Of a stretch of 64,000 bases of DNA, positions 1 through 9,309 are shown piece after piece (the first letter of the stretch is position 1; each line of letters opens with the position of its first letter). The notes beneath the pieces were generated by a model that was given only the letters and a program-made list of their open reading frames with translations, was not told the DNA's origin and made no database searches. This stretch comes from Bizionia saleffrena. Lineage in GTDB: Bacteria > Bacteroidota > Bacteroidia > Flavobacteriales > Flavobacteriaceae. The position numbers were made by a program, and so were the translations under genes. The stretch lies in assembly GCF_008086175.1 (NCBI RefSeq), contig NZ_VSKM01000012.1, positions 24,055-88,054 of the forward strand, written 5' to 3'.

Positions 1-83
1 AAGCTTTTTTAGAGTAATAGAGGTCGGTTTTTGCATAGAAAAATTGATTAACCTCTAAATCTACCTAAAAATATTTTTAATTC

Positions 84-2921
84 CTAATGTGCTTCTAACC
101 AGTTTATTCCAGTATCCAAATCAACGTCCAACGGAACCTCTAACGTAAAAGCCTGTTCCATCTCTGTTTTAATTAGCATTTTCATAGCCTCCAATTCAGG
201 TTTGTAAATATCAAAAACCAATTCATCATGTACCTGTAACAACATTTTAGATTTGTAGTTTCCTACTTCCAAGGCATTATAAATGGCAATCATAGCGATT
301 TTAATAATGTCGGCTGCACTCCCTTGTATCGGCGCGTTTACAGCATTCCGTTCGGCGCCACCACGCACAACACCATTTCTAGAATTAATGTCTTTTAGAT
401 AGCGACGGCGCCCTAAAACAGTCTGCACGTAGCCATTGTCGCGTGCAAAATCTACTTGCGCGCTCATATACGTTTTTAGCTTGGGGTAGGTTTCATAATA
501 CGTCTCAATAAGCTCCTTAGCTTCACTTCGCGATAAATTAGTCTGATTACTCAGTCCAAAGGCCGAAACCCCGTAAATAATTCCAAAATTAACCGTTTTA
601 GCATTGCTTCGTTGTTCTCTAGTAACGTCGCTTAACGGCACATTAAAGACTTGTGCTGCTGTGCTTGCGTGTATATCCTCGCCGTTCTTAAAAGCAGTAA
701 TCATTGTTTCTTCTTTACTCAACGCCGCAATAATTCTAAGTTCAATCTGCGAATAATCGGCCGCCAATAAAATGTAATCAGCATTGCGCGGTATAAACGC
801 TTTCCGCACTTGTCGGCCGCGCTCGGTACGAATAGGAATATTCTGTAAATTCGGGTTATTGCTACTCAATCTTCCGGTAGCAGCAACCGTTTGCATATAA
901 TCGGTATGCACACGTCCAGTAGTGGGCTCTATCTGCGTTGGTAACGCATCAATATACGTGCTTTTTAATTTCGATAGTCCGCGATAATCCAAAATATCCT
1001 GTATAATCTCGTGGTCTTTCGCTAAATACGATAAAATGTCTTCCGAAGTCGCGTATTGCCCCGTTTTCGTTTTCTTAGGCTTATCAACTAGTTTTAGGTT
1101 TTCAAATAAAACAATTCCCAATTGCTTAGGCGAGGCAATATTAAAAGTCTCGCCAGCAACGTCATAAATTTTAGCTTCCAAAATTTTAATATCCGTATCC
1201 AAATCGGCCGATAATGACGTTAAGAAATCGGCATCAAGATTAATACCTTCCAATTCCATAGCGGCCAAAACGCGAAGCAGTGGGATCTCAATATCATTAA
1301 ATAAATGCTCAATATTAGCACTCCCTAATTCGGTTTCAAAATGCTGTTTTAGTTGTAACGTAATATCGGCATCCTCGACCGCATACTCCGTTTGTGCCTC
1401 TAAAGGCACATCGCGCATAGACAGCTGGTTTTTGCCTTTCTTACCTATAAGTTCTGTAATAGAAACCGGGGTGTAATTTAAATACGTCTCGGCCAAAACA
1501 TCCATATTATGGCGCATATCCGGGTTTATTAAATAATGCGCTAACATCGTATCGAATAATTTTCCCTGTACTTTTATGGCGTATTTGTCAAGTACTTTTA
1601 TATCATATTTTAAATTCTGCCCTACCTTTTCAATGTGCTCAGCTTCAAAAAACGGACGTATTAATTCTACAACCGCTTGTGCTGCCTCTTGGTTCGCCGG
1701 TACCGGTAAATAGAAGCCTTTGCCAACTTCCCAAGAGAATGCTATCCCCACCAACGTCGCCGTTAGCGGGTTTAGTCCTGTGGTCTCCGTATCGAAACAC
1801 ACACAGGTTTGCGCCATTACGTTCTTTATAAATAAGTCCGTTGCCATTCCTGGTGCCACACTTTGGTAAAAATGCGAAGTCGTAGCTATCGTTTGTCGCG
1901 AAAAAGTGTTGGGTAGCGCTTCCGCAGAAGTGCTCGCGGTACCAAATAAATTAAATTGTCCGGCACCAGCCAAGTCACTAGCACTAGCTGTTTTCTTAGA
2001 TTCCGGTACCGCTGTCGCAGCTCCGCTTTCGGTAGTTTCGACCGTAAAGGTCTTAACAAAATTATCTATTAAACGTCTAAACTCTAACTCCTGAAAAATC
2101 TCAGTAACCTTTGGTATATCAGGTGCCGATAATTCAAAATCTTTAGCATTAAAAGTTACCGGCACATCTAGCATAATAGTCGCCAGTTTCTTAGAGAGTA
2201 TCCCCAATTCTTTATTGGCTTCAATTTTCTCCTTCATCTTACCTTTTAGCTCGTGGGTATGGGCCAAAAGATTTTCCAAACTACCATATTGGGCTAAAAA
2301 CTTCTTAGCCGTTTTTTCGCCAACCCCTGGTAACCCCGGAATATTGTCAGACGCATCACCCATCATTCCCAAAAAGTCAATCACCTGTAACGGGTCTTCA
2401 ACTTCAAATTTCTTTTGTATTTCTGGTATGCCCCACGTTTCATAACCGCCACCAAAAACAGGCCGGTACATAAAAATGTTTTCGCTTACTAATTGCGCGA
2501 AATCTTTATCGGGGGTCACCATAAACGTCGTAAATCCTTCCTTTTCTGCTTGCTTAGAGAGGGTGCCAATAACATCATCAGCCTCAAAACCTTCTTTTAC
2601 CATTATAGGTATATGCATCGCCTTTAAGATGTCCATAATATAAGGTATTGCTGTTTTTATGGCTTCGGGTGTCGCGTCTCGGTTCGCTTTGTACGCTTCA
2701 AAAAGTTCCACACGGTCGGCACTACCGCCTTTGTCAAAACACACCGCTAAATGGTCTGGTCGTTCGCGTTTTATAACATCTAACAATGAATTCATAAAAC
2801 CCATAATGGCCGACGTGTCCACGCCTTTAGAATTTATTCTGGGGTTTTTTATAAAAGCATAATAGCCTCTAAAAATTAAAGCATAAGCATCGACTAAAAA
2901 AACGCGTTTTTGTTCTGACAT
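84..2921 (-). CDS. polA: DNA polymerase I
   Basis: DNA polymerase I, 945 residues, for Okazaki fragment maturation and repair synthesis. Three domains are visible. The first is an N-terminal 5'-3' nuclease (about residues 1-290, with the LVDAYALIFRGYYAF and VTPDKDFAQLV signatures and a helix-hairpin-helix GLPGVGEKTAKK). The second is a 3'-5' exonuclease with DTETTGL at about 377 and YAVEDADITL further on, so proofreading looks intact, unlike Taq-type enzymes. The third is a polymerase domain with motif A DYSQIELR (Asp722), motif B RSNAKTVNFGIIYG and motif C QVHDELVF (Asp899). The reading frame extends 23 codons further upstream, but the conserved start is the ATG at 2919-2921, which gives MSEQKRVFLVDAY. 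A -7-like element lies on the minus strand at 2943-2950 (TAGTTTTG). The gene is divergent from the phosphoesterase. A short low-conservation linker (about 300-360) separates the nuclease and exonuclease domains. Confidence 0.97.
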   Translation of the reverse strand: MSEQKRVFLVDAYALIFRGYYAFIKNPRINSKGVDTSAIMGFMNSLLDVIKRERPDHLAVCFDKGGSADRVELFEAYKANRDATPEAIKTAIPYIMDILKAMHIPIMVKEGFEADDVIGTLSKQAEKEGFTTFMVTPDKDFAQLVSENIFMYRPVFGGGYETWGIPEIQKKFEVEDPLQVIDFLGMMGDASDNIPGLPGVGEKTAKKFLAQYGSLENLLAHTHELKGKMKEKIEANKELGILSKKLATIMLDVPVTFNAKDFELSAPDIPKVTEIFQELEFRRLIDNFVKTFTVETTESGAATAVPESKKTASASDLAGAGQFNLFGTASTSAEALPNTFSRQTIATTSHFYQSVAPGMATDLFIKNVMAQTCVCFDTETTGLNPLTATLVGIAFSWEVGKGFYLPVPANQEAAQAVVELIRPFFEAEHIEKVGQNLKYDIKVLDKYAIKVQGKLFDTMLAHYLINPDMRHNMDVLAETYLNYTPVSITELIGKKGKNQLSMRDVPLEAQTEYAVEDADITLQLKQHFETELGSANIEHLFNDIEIPLLRVLAAMELEGINLDADFLTSLSADLDTDIKILEAKIYDVAGETFNIASPKQLGIVLFENLKLVDKPKKTKTGQYATSEDILSYLAKDHEIIQDILDYRGLSKLKSTYIDALPTQIEPTTGRVHTDYMQTVAATGRLSSNNPNLQNIPIRTERGRQVRKAFIPRNADYILLAADYSQIELRIIAALSKEETMITAFKNGEDIHASTAAQVFNVPLSDVTREQRSNAKTVNFGIIYGVSAFGLSNQTNLSRSEAKELIETYYETYPKLKTYMSAQVDFARDNGYVQTVLGRRRYLKDINSRNGVVRGGAERNAVNAPIQGSAADIIKIAMIAIYNALEVGNYKSKMLLQVHDELVFDIYKPELEAMKMLIKTEMEQAFTLEVPLDVDLDTGINWLEAH

Positions 2922-2995
2922 GATAAAGTGTTTGTAAAACATCAAAACTACAAAAAAGTAAGCGGTTAAATACCCTTTATTAATTGGCAATTTTA

Positions 2996-3039
2996 AAAGA
3001 CTCTGTAGTCTTTAGCACCCCTGTTTTTTTAAAAAAACA
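2996..3039. other. Inverted repeats in the polA/phosphoesterase divergent region
   Basis: Two symmetric elements lie between the divergent genes. One is a 7-bp hairpin AAAGACT-CTGT-AGTCTTT (2996-3013). The other is an 18-bp perfect palindrome of seven T followed by seven A, flanked by TG and CA (3022-3039). They could be operator-like or structural. Neither is followed by the features of a terminator for either gene, since both genes point away. Confidence 0.35.
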
Positions 3040-3146
3040 ATGGGTAACGGTCTGCCTAATTATATTACCTATTAAATCTTTAACAGTTTAATAAGAGACT
3101 CGCAACTGTAAAACGCTTAATTTTAACACATAATACACTTCTGTTT

Positions 3147-4391
3147 ATGATGCTGCGCTGGATTATTTTTATAATCATTTACCTAATTATAGATTATTAC
3201 GCTTTTCAAGCGGTTAAAACCATTACCAAAAAAAAAGGGGTATACTGGTTGTACTGGGTGATTAGTACATTGGTAATTAGTAATTTATTTTACCAAATGA
3301 TTATAAATGCCAATGATACCGTACGCGTTTTAACACCCCTAAAAAGTTACGCCTTTGGGTTTATGCTTAGTGTTTTTGTACCGAAATTAATATTAATCTT
3401 CTTTCTATTTGGTGAAGATATTTTAAGAGTACCACACGCTATTTACAATTATTTTGTAAGTACCAAAGTAGTCGATGCTAGTTTTATGGCGTCGCGTAGA
3501 AAATTTATAAGCTATATCGCCTTAGGGTTAGCTGCTCTGCCTTTTGGAGCATTGCTATACGGTATGTATAAAGGGAAATATAATTTTAAAGTCTTAACTT
3601 ACACCTTGACCTTTAGCGATTTACCGGCCGCTTTCGATGGCTATAAAATAACGCAAATTAGCGATATCCATTCCGGAAGTTTCGATAATCACGAAAAAAT
3701 AGAATACGCCGTTAACCTTATTAACGAACAAAAAAGTGATGCTATTTTATTTACCGGTGATTTGGTAAATAACTTCGCCGCCGAAATGAAACCTTGGAAA
3801 AACACCTTCGGTAAGCTGCATGCTAAAGATGGCGTGTACTCAGTATTAGGAAATCACGATTATGGTGATTATGTCGAATGGTCTTCCGAAGAAAAGAAAA
3901 CAGAAAACCTTGATGAACTAATCGCTATTCAAAAAGAAATGGGCTTCGATATTATGTTAAACGAAAGCCGCTTTATAGAACGCGGTGGCGAACGTATTGC
4001 ACTAGTGGGCGTAGAGAATTGGGGTAAAGGGGGTTTTAAAAAAGCAGGCGACTTACAAAAAGCAAGTGAATTACTAGATCCTAACGATTTTAAAATACTG
4101 CTTAGCCACGATCCATCGCATTGGGAGGCGAAAGTGGTAGACCATGCGTATCAGTATCATTTAACGCTTAGCGGACATACCCACGGAATGCAATTCGGAA
4201 TAGAAATTCCGGGTTGGTTTAAATGGAGTCCCGTAAGTTGGAGGTACAACCAATGGGCAGGAATTTATAAGCAAAAAGAACAGTATATTAATGTAAACCG
4301 CGGATTTGGATATCTAGCTTATCCTGGAAGAGTAGGTATATGGCCAGAAATCACCGTTATCGAACTTAAAAAACAAACGGAAGTTACGTAA
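3147..4391 (+). CDS. Membrane-anchored metallophosphoesterase
   Basis: Calcineurin-like metallophosphoesterase of the YkuE/YaeI type, 414 residues. About four hydrophobic helices fill the first 150 residues. The catalytic domain then carries all the expected metal ligands in order: SDIHSG, FTGDLVN, GNHDYGD, LSHDPSHW and SGHTHGMQFG. These define a dinuclear metal hydrolase facing one side of the membrane. The family includes UDP-diacylglucosamine- or phospholipid-related hydrolases, but the substrate cannot be told from sequence. ATG at 3147 is preferred: it is the first start and leads directly into a membrane helix. The gene stands alone, divergent from polA and 129 bp before the thioredoxin-like gene. 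Confidence 0.9.
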   Translation: MMLRWIIFIIIYLIIDYYAFQAVKTITKKKGVYWLYWVISTLVISNLFYQMIINANDTVRVLTPLKSYAFGFMLSVFVPKLILIFFLFGEDILRVPHAIYNYFVSTKVVDASFMASRRKFISYIALGLAALPFGALLYGMYKGKYNFKVLTYTLTFSDLPAAFDGYKITQISDIHSGSFDNHEKIEYAVNLINEQKSDAILFTGDLVNNFAAEMKPWKNTFGKLHAKDGVYSVLGNHDYGDYVEWSSEEKKTENLDELIAIQKEMGFDIMLNESRFIERGGERIALVGVENWGKGGFKKAGDLQKASELLDPNDFKILLSHDPSHWEAKVVDHAYQYHLTLSGHTHGMQFGIEIPGWFKWSPVSWRYNQWAGIYKQKEQYINVNRGFGYLAYPGRVGIWPEITVIELKKQTEVT

Positions 4392-4520
4392 CTAGCAATC
4401 GGTTATTAAAAATTGTGTATTTTTATAATTATAGAATCGCATAACCCGAAACAGATTGTAATTAGGTAACTTAATACGTTATTTTATTGTAATCTGAAAT
4501 TTTAATGAACACAAACACAA

Positions 4521-4817
4521 ATGTCTAAATTTGGAGAATTAATAGATGTCGAGATACCGGTGCTGTTAGATTTTTATACAGAATGGAACGAACAATCTAC
4601 GGCAATGCATCCGGTTTTAAGGGATGTTGCAGCGGCACTTGGTGACAAAGCCAAAGTTATAAAAATTGATGTCGATAAAAACAAAGAACTCTCTGATGCG
4701 CTTAGAGTAAAAGGTTTGCCAACACTTATCATTTATAAAGATGGTGAAATGAAATGGCGCCACAGTGGCGAACAAGATGCGAATACGTTAATTGGTATCG
4801 TACACCAATTTATGTAG
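4521..4817 (+). CDS. Thioredoxin-fold protein lacking the CxxC active site
   Basis: A 98-residue protein of full thioredoxin length and pattern: strand VLLDFYTEW, then VIKIDVDKN, then the cis-proline loop GLPTLIIYKDG (Pro67), and a terminal helix. Where thioredoxin has W-C-G-P-C, this protein has W22-N-E-Q-S26, so both redox cysteines are gone and there is no other cysteine. It cannot act as a disulfide reductase. A binding or scaffold role is inferred. It has no signal peptide, so it is probably cytoplasmic. The 3' end overlaps the convergent deacetylase gene by 8 bp (4810-4817). Confidence 0.88.
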   Translation: MSKFGELIDVEIPVLLDFYTEWNEQSTAMHPVLRDVAAALGDKAKVIKIDVDKNKELSDALRVKGLPTLIIYKDGEMKWRHSGEQDANTLIGIVHQFM

Positions 4818-5472
4818 TGGGTTTACTAAAAGAAATGGCTTTAAAGGTATAGCCTAATCCCGAAAAATGCTTGAGTACTTCTGGCAAAGCATACATCATA
4901 TTCTTAGACGCTTTTATACTGTCATGAAACACAATGATATTACCGTCTGCAGTGTTTTTAAGTGCGTTATTAAGGCATTGCTCTGGGCTTAAATAATCTT
5001 CCCAATCGAAAGTAATAACACTCCACATAATAATTTTATAGCCTAAGGCTCTCAAGGCTTTGCTCTGCCTAGGTGTTATTTGTCCGTAAGGTGGTCTAAA
5101 TAACGGGGGTTGTGCCGTGTGCGGTGTAATAGCATCAATAGCGCTTTGTGCTTTTAAAGTGTTTTCAATATAATTTTTAGTTCCTATATTCCAACCGCGT
5201 AAATGGTTATGAGTGTGGTTGCCAATGGCGTGCCCATCGTTTAATACGCGCTTAAAAACAGCAGGGTGTTTTTCTACATTGTCGCCAATGCAGAAAAAAG
5301 TCGCTTTAGCATTATAGCGTTTTAGAACATCCAAAACCCAGGGCGTAATCTCTGGGTTAGGGCCGTCGTCGAACGTAAGATAAATCACTTTACTATGAGA
5401 CGAAAAATCCCAAACATAGTTTGGGAAAATTCGTTTTATAAAGGAAGGTATTTTTACGGGTACTAGTCTCAC
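4810..5472 (-). CDS. NodB-type polysaccharide deacetylase
   Basis: Carbohydrate esterase family 4 (NodB homology) protein of 220 residues. The metal and catalytic motifs are all present: TFDDGPNP (catalytic base and metal Asp), HTHNH (metal histidines), RPPYGQ, and the late histidine motif IIVFHDS. The fold is essentially the bare catalytic domain with no clear signal peptide. The N-terminal 20 residues are basic and mildly hydrophobic (VKIPSFIKRIFPNYVW), so membrane association is possible. Family members remove N-acetyl groups from chitin-like or peptidoglycan sugars; the substrate here is unknown. It lies 11 bp downstream of the DUF2723 gene and is very likely co-transcribed with it, which hints at a glycan-related job. 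Confidence 0.92.
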   Translation of the reverse strand: MRLVPVKIPSFIKRIFPNYVWDFSSHSKVIYLTFDDGPNPEITPWVLDVLKRYNAKATFFCIGDNVEKHPAVFKRVLNDGHAIGNHTHNHLRGWNIGTKNYIENTLKAQSAIDAITPHTAQPPLFRPPYGQITPRQSKALRALGYKIIMWSVITFDWEDYLSPEQCLNNALKNTADGNIIVFHDSIKASKNMMYALPEVLKHFSGLGYTFKAISFSKPTT

Positions 5473-5483
5473 AAGTGTCTTGA

Positions 5484-8400
5484 TTATTCTGGTAATTTAA
5501 TACTATCTAATAAAGGGATGCTGCTGTCTCTAGAAATTAAATCTCTTTCCTCTTTTACCGGCGTATTAATCTGCTCTTCAACGCCATATAAACTGCTAAA
5601 TAGGTTTACATAGTTGTTAAAAATAGTAAATTCCTTTTCGGCAAAGGTCTCATCGTGTTGTATTACCGTTTTAATTAAAGCATTATAACGTTCAATATCC
5701 GTATAAATTTCAACGATATTTTTCTCTTGATTCTCTCGTGTTAATTCGCTGTAATACTTTAAGTTTTCCTGATATTTTTCGGCAACATCGGTAAATAACT
5801 GCTGCGCTTTGCTTTTTGCGCCAACCACATAATAGGCGCCAATATAAGGCTCTAAAAGGGTATAATAACCAAATTTATCAACCGGCATATTAATCATAGC
5901 AATGTCTGCGATTTCTTCAGCTTTAACCAATTTATCTTCATTGATTAATGTTTCTATTAAGCGCGCTAAATTACCACGGTAAGAAATAGAGTTTTTACGA
6001 GTCTCTGGGTCGTGGTAAATGTCACCACCGCTATTTCCCCAGCCCCAGTTCTTTACTTTGTTATACATAAAATCACTATCTACACGTCCCATATCGAAAG
6101 GGTTAGCGCGTTTAACAGGCGTTTTAATCGGTACTAATTTGTAAACCATACCATCTAGCTGTAAGTAGTCTTTCATCCAGATATAATCATCTTCTCCAAA
6201 AGCACCACCAGTAAAGTAAATAGGGCGTTTCCATTCGTTATTAGCCACGATGTCTAACATTAATAAACGCTGCTTGTAAAGGGCGTTGCCATCCAGTTTA
6301 ATATCGATATAGGGTACAATCTCATCGGCATCTTTTTCTTTTACAATGGCATATTTTAAAACATTCTCCTTGTTTACTGGAACTCTTATGTTTTCCACAG
6401 GGAAGTAATTGGTGCTTTTTAATTGCTCAGGATAACGGCTTAAATCTTCACCTTGTAATTCTAAAATTCTACGGTATTTTGTTTTAGGATTATCGCTAGA
6501 TACAAAAGCGATAAAATCTTTAATCAACAACGTGTCTTTATTGTACGTACGTTTGTATTCTTCGGTATTAGGATCGTAGTACTTTAAGCTCTTCATTACA
6601 TAATCTCGGGTGCCATATCTGTACTGGTCGTGCGTTAATGATGATGGAATAGGTTCACTCTCGTACGCTTGACGCTTCATCTGGTCGATATACCAATCCG
6701 TCTGAAATAAACTTGTGTTTATAATTCGCACATCGGTTCTATAACCTTCAATTTCTTGAGCGTACCATAGCGCAAACGTATCGTTATCTCCAATGGTGAA
6801 TAGAATTCCATTTTCTCCACAGGAATCTAAATACTTTTTAGCCATAGAATTGGCGGTGTATTTTCCTGAGCGGTCATGGTCATCCCAGTTATTAGAAATT
6901 AAAACAGTAGGGACTAATAATAAACAGACTAAAGTGACTGCCGGAGCGAGCATCGGACTATTAATACGGGTGCGTAACGCATTAAAAATTGCGAAAACGC
7001 CAAAACCAATCCACATAGCAAACACATAAAACGAACCAACGACCGAGTAGTCTCGCTCTCTAGGTTCAAACGGCCTGACGTTGGTGTACACTTGTATCGC
7101 TATTCCGGTAAAGAGGAAAAACACCAAGAGTATCCAAAAGAGTTTCTTGTCTCTATTGAATAAGAAAAACAAGCCGATTAATCCTAAAATAAACGGAAGG
7201 AAATAATAAGTGTTTCTTGCTTTGTTATTTTTTACATCACTAGGTAAATGATCTTGCGACTGGCCAAGAAGCCAAGCATCAAAACCATTAATACCACTTA
7301 ACCAGTTTCCGTGATTGTCGTAACGCCCTTGTATATCATCTTGCCTTCCGGTAAAATTCCACATAAAATACCTCCAGTACATATACCCTAGTTGGTATTG
7401 AAATAAATAAGAGATATTACTTGCTAACGACGGCTTTTCGATGTCTAAATATTTTTGCCCAAATTGCTTTAAGAACACATGGTAATCTTCATAATCCACA
7501 TTGCCTTTGGCAACTTCATTTTTAAACTGTGTAATGTAAGCAACGTCTTGCTTAAGGCTTTCGTTTAAATAGACTGAGAGTTGATCGCCATACACAGACA
7601 TAAACTGGTCGTATTCAGTTTCAGTTAATTCGCCATTTTGGTATTTAACGATGAACGTGCTTATTTTTTGTTCTGAAAACGGATCGATAACAAATTCAGG
7701 TTTTAAGTCGAAATTTAAAAATCCCGTAAATATTAAATAATTCTCGGCATTTTCGCCACTCCACATACGCGGTAAAATGGCAGCTTGTTCAGAATTGAAA
7801 TTTTGTTTGGCATTTTTATACGCGTTAACCACTACGTATTTTCCTGTAGCTTCGTTTTTCTCGTACTTAGGTTTGTCGTCTATGTAAGGTTCCTTTTTAT
7901 CTAATCCTGTATATTGCTCTGTAAATAACGGCCCATAAAATAAATGCGTTTCTGGATACTGTTCTAAATTATAGTACGCCAATAGTTCTCTAGCACTCGA
8001 CGGGTTGTTCTCATTAATAACAACGTTGGCATTGGCACGAATAGGGAGCATAATCCAGGTTGAAAACCCGATAACCACAAACGTAATACATAAGATACCT
8101 GTGTTGATATTGACGTAGTTTTTCTGGCGCGTATACCGCAAACTAAAGTAAATAGCAGCTACTAATAAAATACCGGCAATGATAGATCCCGAGTTAAATG
8201 GTAAACCTACAGTATTCACAAAGAATATTTCTATAACACTAAAAAAGCGTAAAATATTTGGTGCTAATAGTTTAAATATAAATAACAAAATAGCCACCGA
8301 TACTACATTGGCAACTATAAAATTAAGCGGTGTTATCGTTTTGTAGTTTTTGAAATAATAAATCAGCCCCAAAACAGGAATGGTTAAGAGCCCCATAAAG

Positions 8401-8972
8401 TGCACTCCAAACGAGAGCCCGATAACAAAGGCGATAAGTATTAACCAGCGGTTACCTCTGGGCTTATCCATATCCATTTCCCAGCGTAATCCCAAATAGA
8501 ATAAAATAGCCATAATTAAAGTGGCCATCGCGTACACTTCAGTTTCTACGGCATTATACCAGAATGAATCGGTAAATGCAAAAGATAAACTGCCCACAAG
8601 AGCACTTCCTAATATTGCAATAGCGGTTCCTTTAGTAAAGATTTCCGATTTTATTAGCTTCGGAAGTAGTATCGTAAGACTCCAAAACATAAATAATATA
8701 GTAAACGCACTAGAAACAGCACTTAGCATATTCATCATTAATCCTACTTGAGAGGGCTCTAAAGCAAAGGTAGAGAAGGTCGCTCCAAGCATCTGGAACA
8801 GTGGTGCTCCCGGTGGATGGCCAACCTGAAGTTTCGCAGAGGTTAAGATGTATTCTCCTGCATCCCAATAACTAACAGTAGGTTCTACAGTTAAACTGTA
8901 TGTGATTAATGCAATTAAAAAAGCGAGCCAACCAATAATGTTGTTCCACTTTTTAAAGGTGATTGAGGTCAT
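5484..8972 (-). CDS. DUF2723 multi-spanning membrane protein, GT-C-like
   Basis: Large membrane protein of 1162 residues belonging to the DUF2723 family found widely in Bacteroidota. The N-terminal helix is followed by TVSYWDAGEYILTSAKLQ and GHPPGAPLFQ, an acidic loop of the type that holds the catalytic residue of GT-C glycosyltransferases. About a dozen membrane helices follow to roughly residue 690, with a large extramembrane insertion between about 320 and 590. A soluble C-terminal part follows, including ILFTIGDNDTFALWYAQ. A role as a lipid-linked sugar-dependent glycosyltransferase is inferred from the fold signature; the acceptor is not known. It is the first gene of a two-gene minus-strand unit with the deacetylase. 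Confidence 0.88.
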   Translation of the reverse strand: MTSITFKKWNNIIGWLAFLIALITYSLTVEPTVSYWDAGEYILTSAKLQVGHPPGAPLFQMLGATFSTFALEPSQVGLMMNMLSAVSSAFTILFMFWSLTILLPKLIKSEIFTKGTAIAILGSALVGSLSFAFTDSFWYNAVETEVYAMATLIMAILFYLGLRWEMDMDKPRGNRWLILIAFVIGLSFGVHFMGLLTIPVLGLIYYFKNYKTITPLNFIVANVVSVAILLFIFKLLAPNILRFFSVIEIFFVNTVGLPFNSGSIIAGILLVAAIYFSLRYTRQKNYVNINTGILCITFVVIGFSTWIMLPIRANANVVINENNPSSARELLAYYNLEQYPETHLFYGPLFTEQYTGLDKKEPYIDDKPKYEKNEATGKYVVVNAYKNAKQNFNSEQAAILPRMWSGENAENYLIFTGFLNFDLKPEFVIDPFSEQKISTFIVKYQNGELTETEYDQFMSVYGDQLSVYLNESLKQDVAYITQFKNEVAKGNVDYEDYHVFLKQFGQKYLDIEKPSLASNISYLFQYQLGYMYWRYFMWNFTGRQDDIQGRYDNHGNWLSGINGFDAWLLGQSQDHLPSDVKNNKARNTYYFLPFILGLIGLFFLFNRDKKLFWILLVFFLFTGIAIQVYTNVRPFEPRERDYSVVGSFYVFAMWIGFGVFAIFNALRTRINSPMLAPAVTLVCLLLVPTVLISNNWDDHDRSGKYTANSMAKKYLDSCGENGILFTIGDNDTFALWYAQEIEGYRTDVRIINTSLFQTDWYIDQMKRQAYESEPIPSSLTHDQYRYGTRDYVMKSLKYYDPNTEEYKRTYNKDTLLIKDFIAFVSSDNPKTKYRRILELQGEDLSRYPEQLKSTNYFPVENIRVPVNKENVLKYAIVKEKDADEIVPYIDIKLDGNALYKQRLLMLDIVANNEWKRPIYFTGGAFGEDDYIWMKDYLQLDGMVYKLVPIKTPVKRANPFDMGRVDSDFMYNKVKNWGWGNSGGDIYHDPETRKNSISYRGNLARLIETLINEDKLVKAEEIADIAMINMPVDKFGYYTLLEPYIGAYYVVGAKSKAQQLFTDVAEKYQENLKYYSELTRENQEKNIVEIYTDIERYNALIKTVIQHDETFAEKEFTIFNNYVNLFSSLYGVEEQINTPVKEERDLISRDSSIPLLDSIKLPE

Positions 8973-9148
8973 ATTTTAAATTATAATATTAAACTGTGGC
9001 GAATTTAGTAATAATAATAAAAAGACACTAATCATTTGGGGAGTCTTAACGCAGAACCTTTAAAACACGATGAAATGCTTGTAATGAGTAGGTTAACGAT
9101 AGGGGGCGAAAAAAAGATGTATTTTTGATGAAAATTTATTGATAAATG

Positions 9149-9179
9149 TTTGCGTAAATAAAAGTTTGTCTTAAATTTG
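9149..9179 (+). promoter_or_regulatory. Bacteroidota-type promoter of tRNA-Gln
   Basis: TTTG (9149-9152), a 19-base spacer, then TAAATTTG (9172-9179). This is an exact match to the TTTG-N19-TAnnTTTG pattern of the Bacteroidota housekeeping sigma factor. Transcription would start about 9186, roughly 12 bases before the mature tRNA. Confidence 0.8.
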
Positions 9180-9197
9180 CAGCAATGTTAGAAACAC

Positions 9198-9270
9198 TGG
9201 CCTATGGTGTAACTGGCAACACGTCGGTTTTTGGTACCGAAGAGTCTAGGTTCGAGCCCTAGTAGGCCAA
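9198..9270 (+). tRNA. trnQ: tRNA-Gln (anticodon TTG)
   Basis: A 73-base cloverleaf. The acceptor stem is TGGCCTA/TAGGCCA (9198-9204 with 9263-9269). The D stem is GTGT/ACAC, the anticodon stem TCGGT/ACCGA with loop TTTTGGT, and the T arm CTAGG-TTCGAGC-CCTAG. The anticodon at 9231-9233 is TTG, which reads CAA/CAG glutamine codons. The first base is U pairing with A72, as expected for bacterial tRNA-Gln. The discriminator is A9270 and the CCA end is not encoded. The gene stands alone between its own promoter and terminator. Confidence 0.97.
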
Positions 9271-9275
9271 CAGAC

Positions 9276-9309
9276 AAATCCTAATTCTTTTATAGAATTA
9301 GGATTTTTT
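9276..9309 (+). terminator. Intrinsic terminator after tRNA-Gln
   Basis: Perfect 13-bp stem AAATCCTAATTCT / AGAATTAGGATTT (9276-9288 with 9294-9306), a 5-base loop and a trailing T run. It begins 5 bases after the tRNA discriminator base. Confidence 0.88.
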
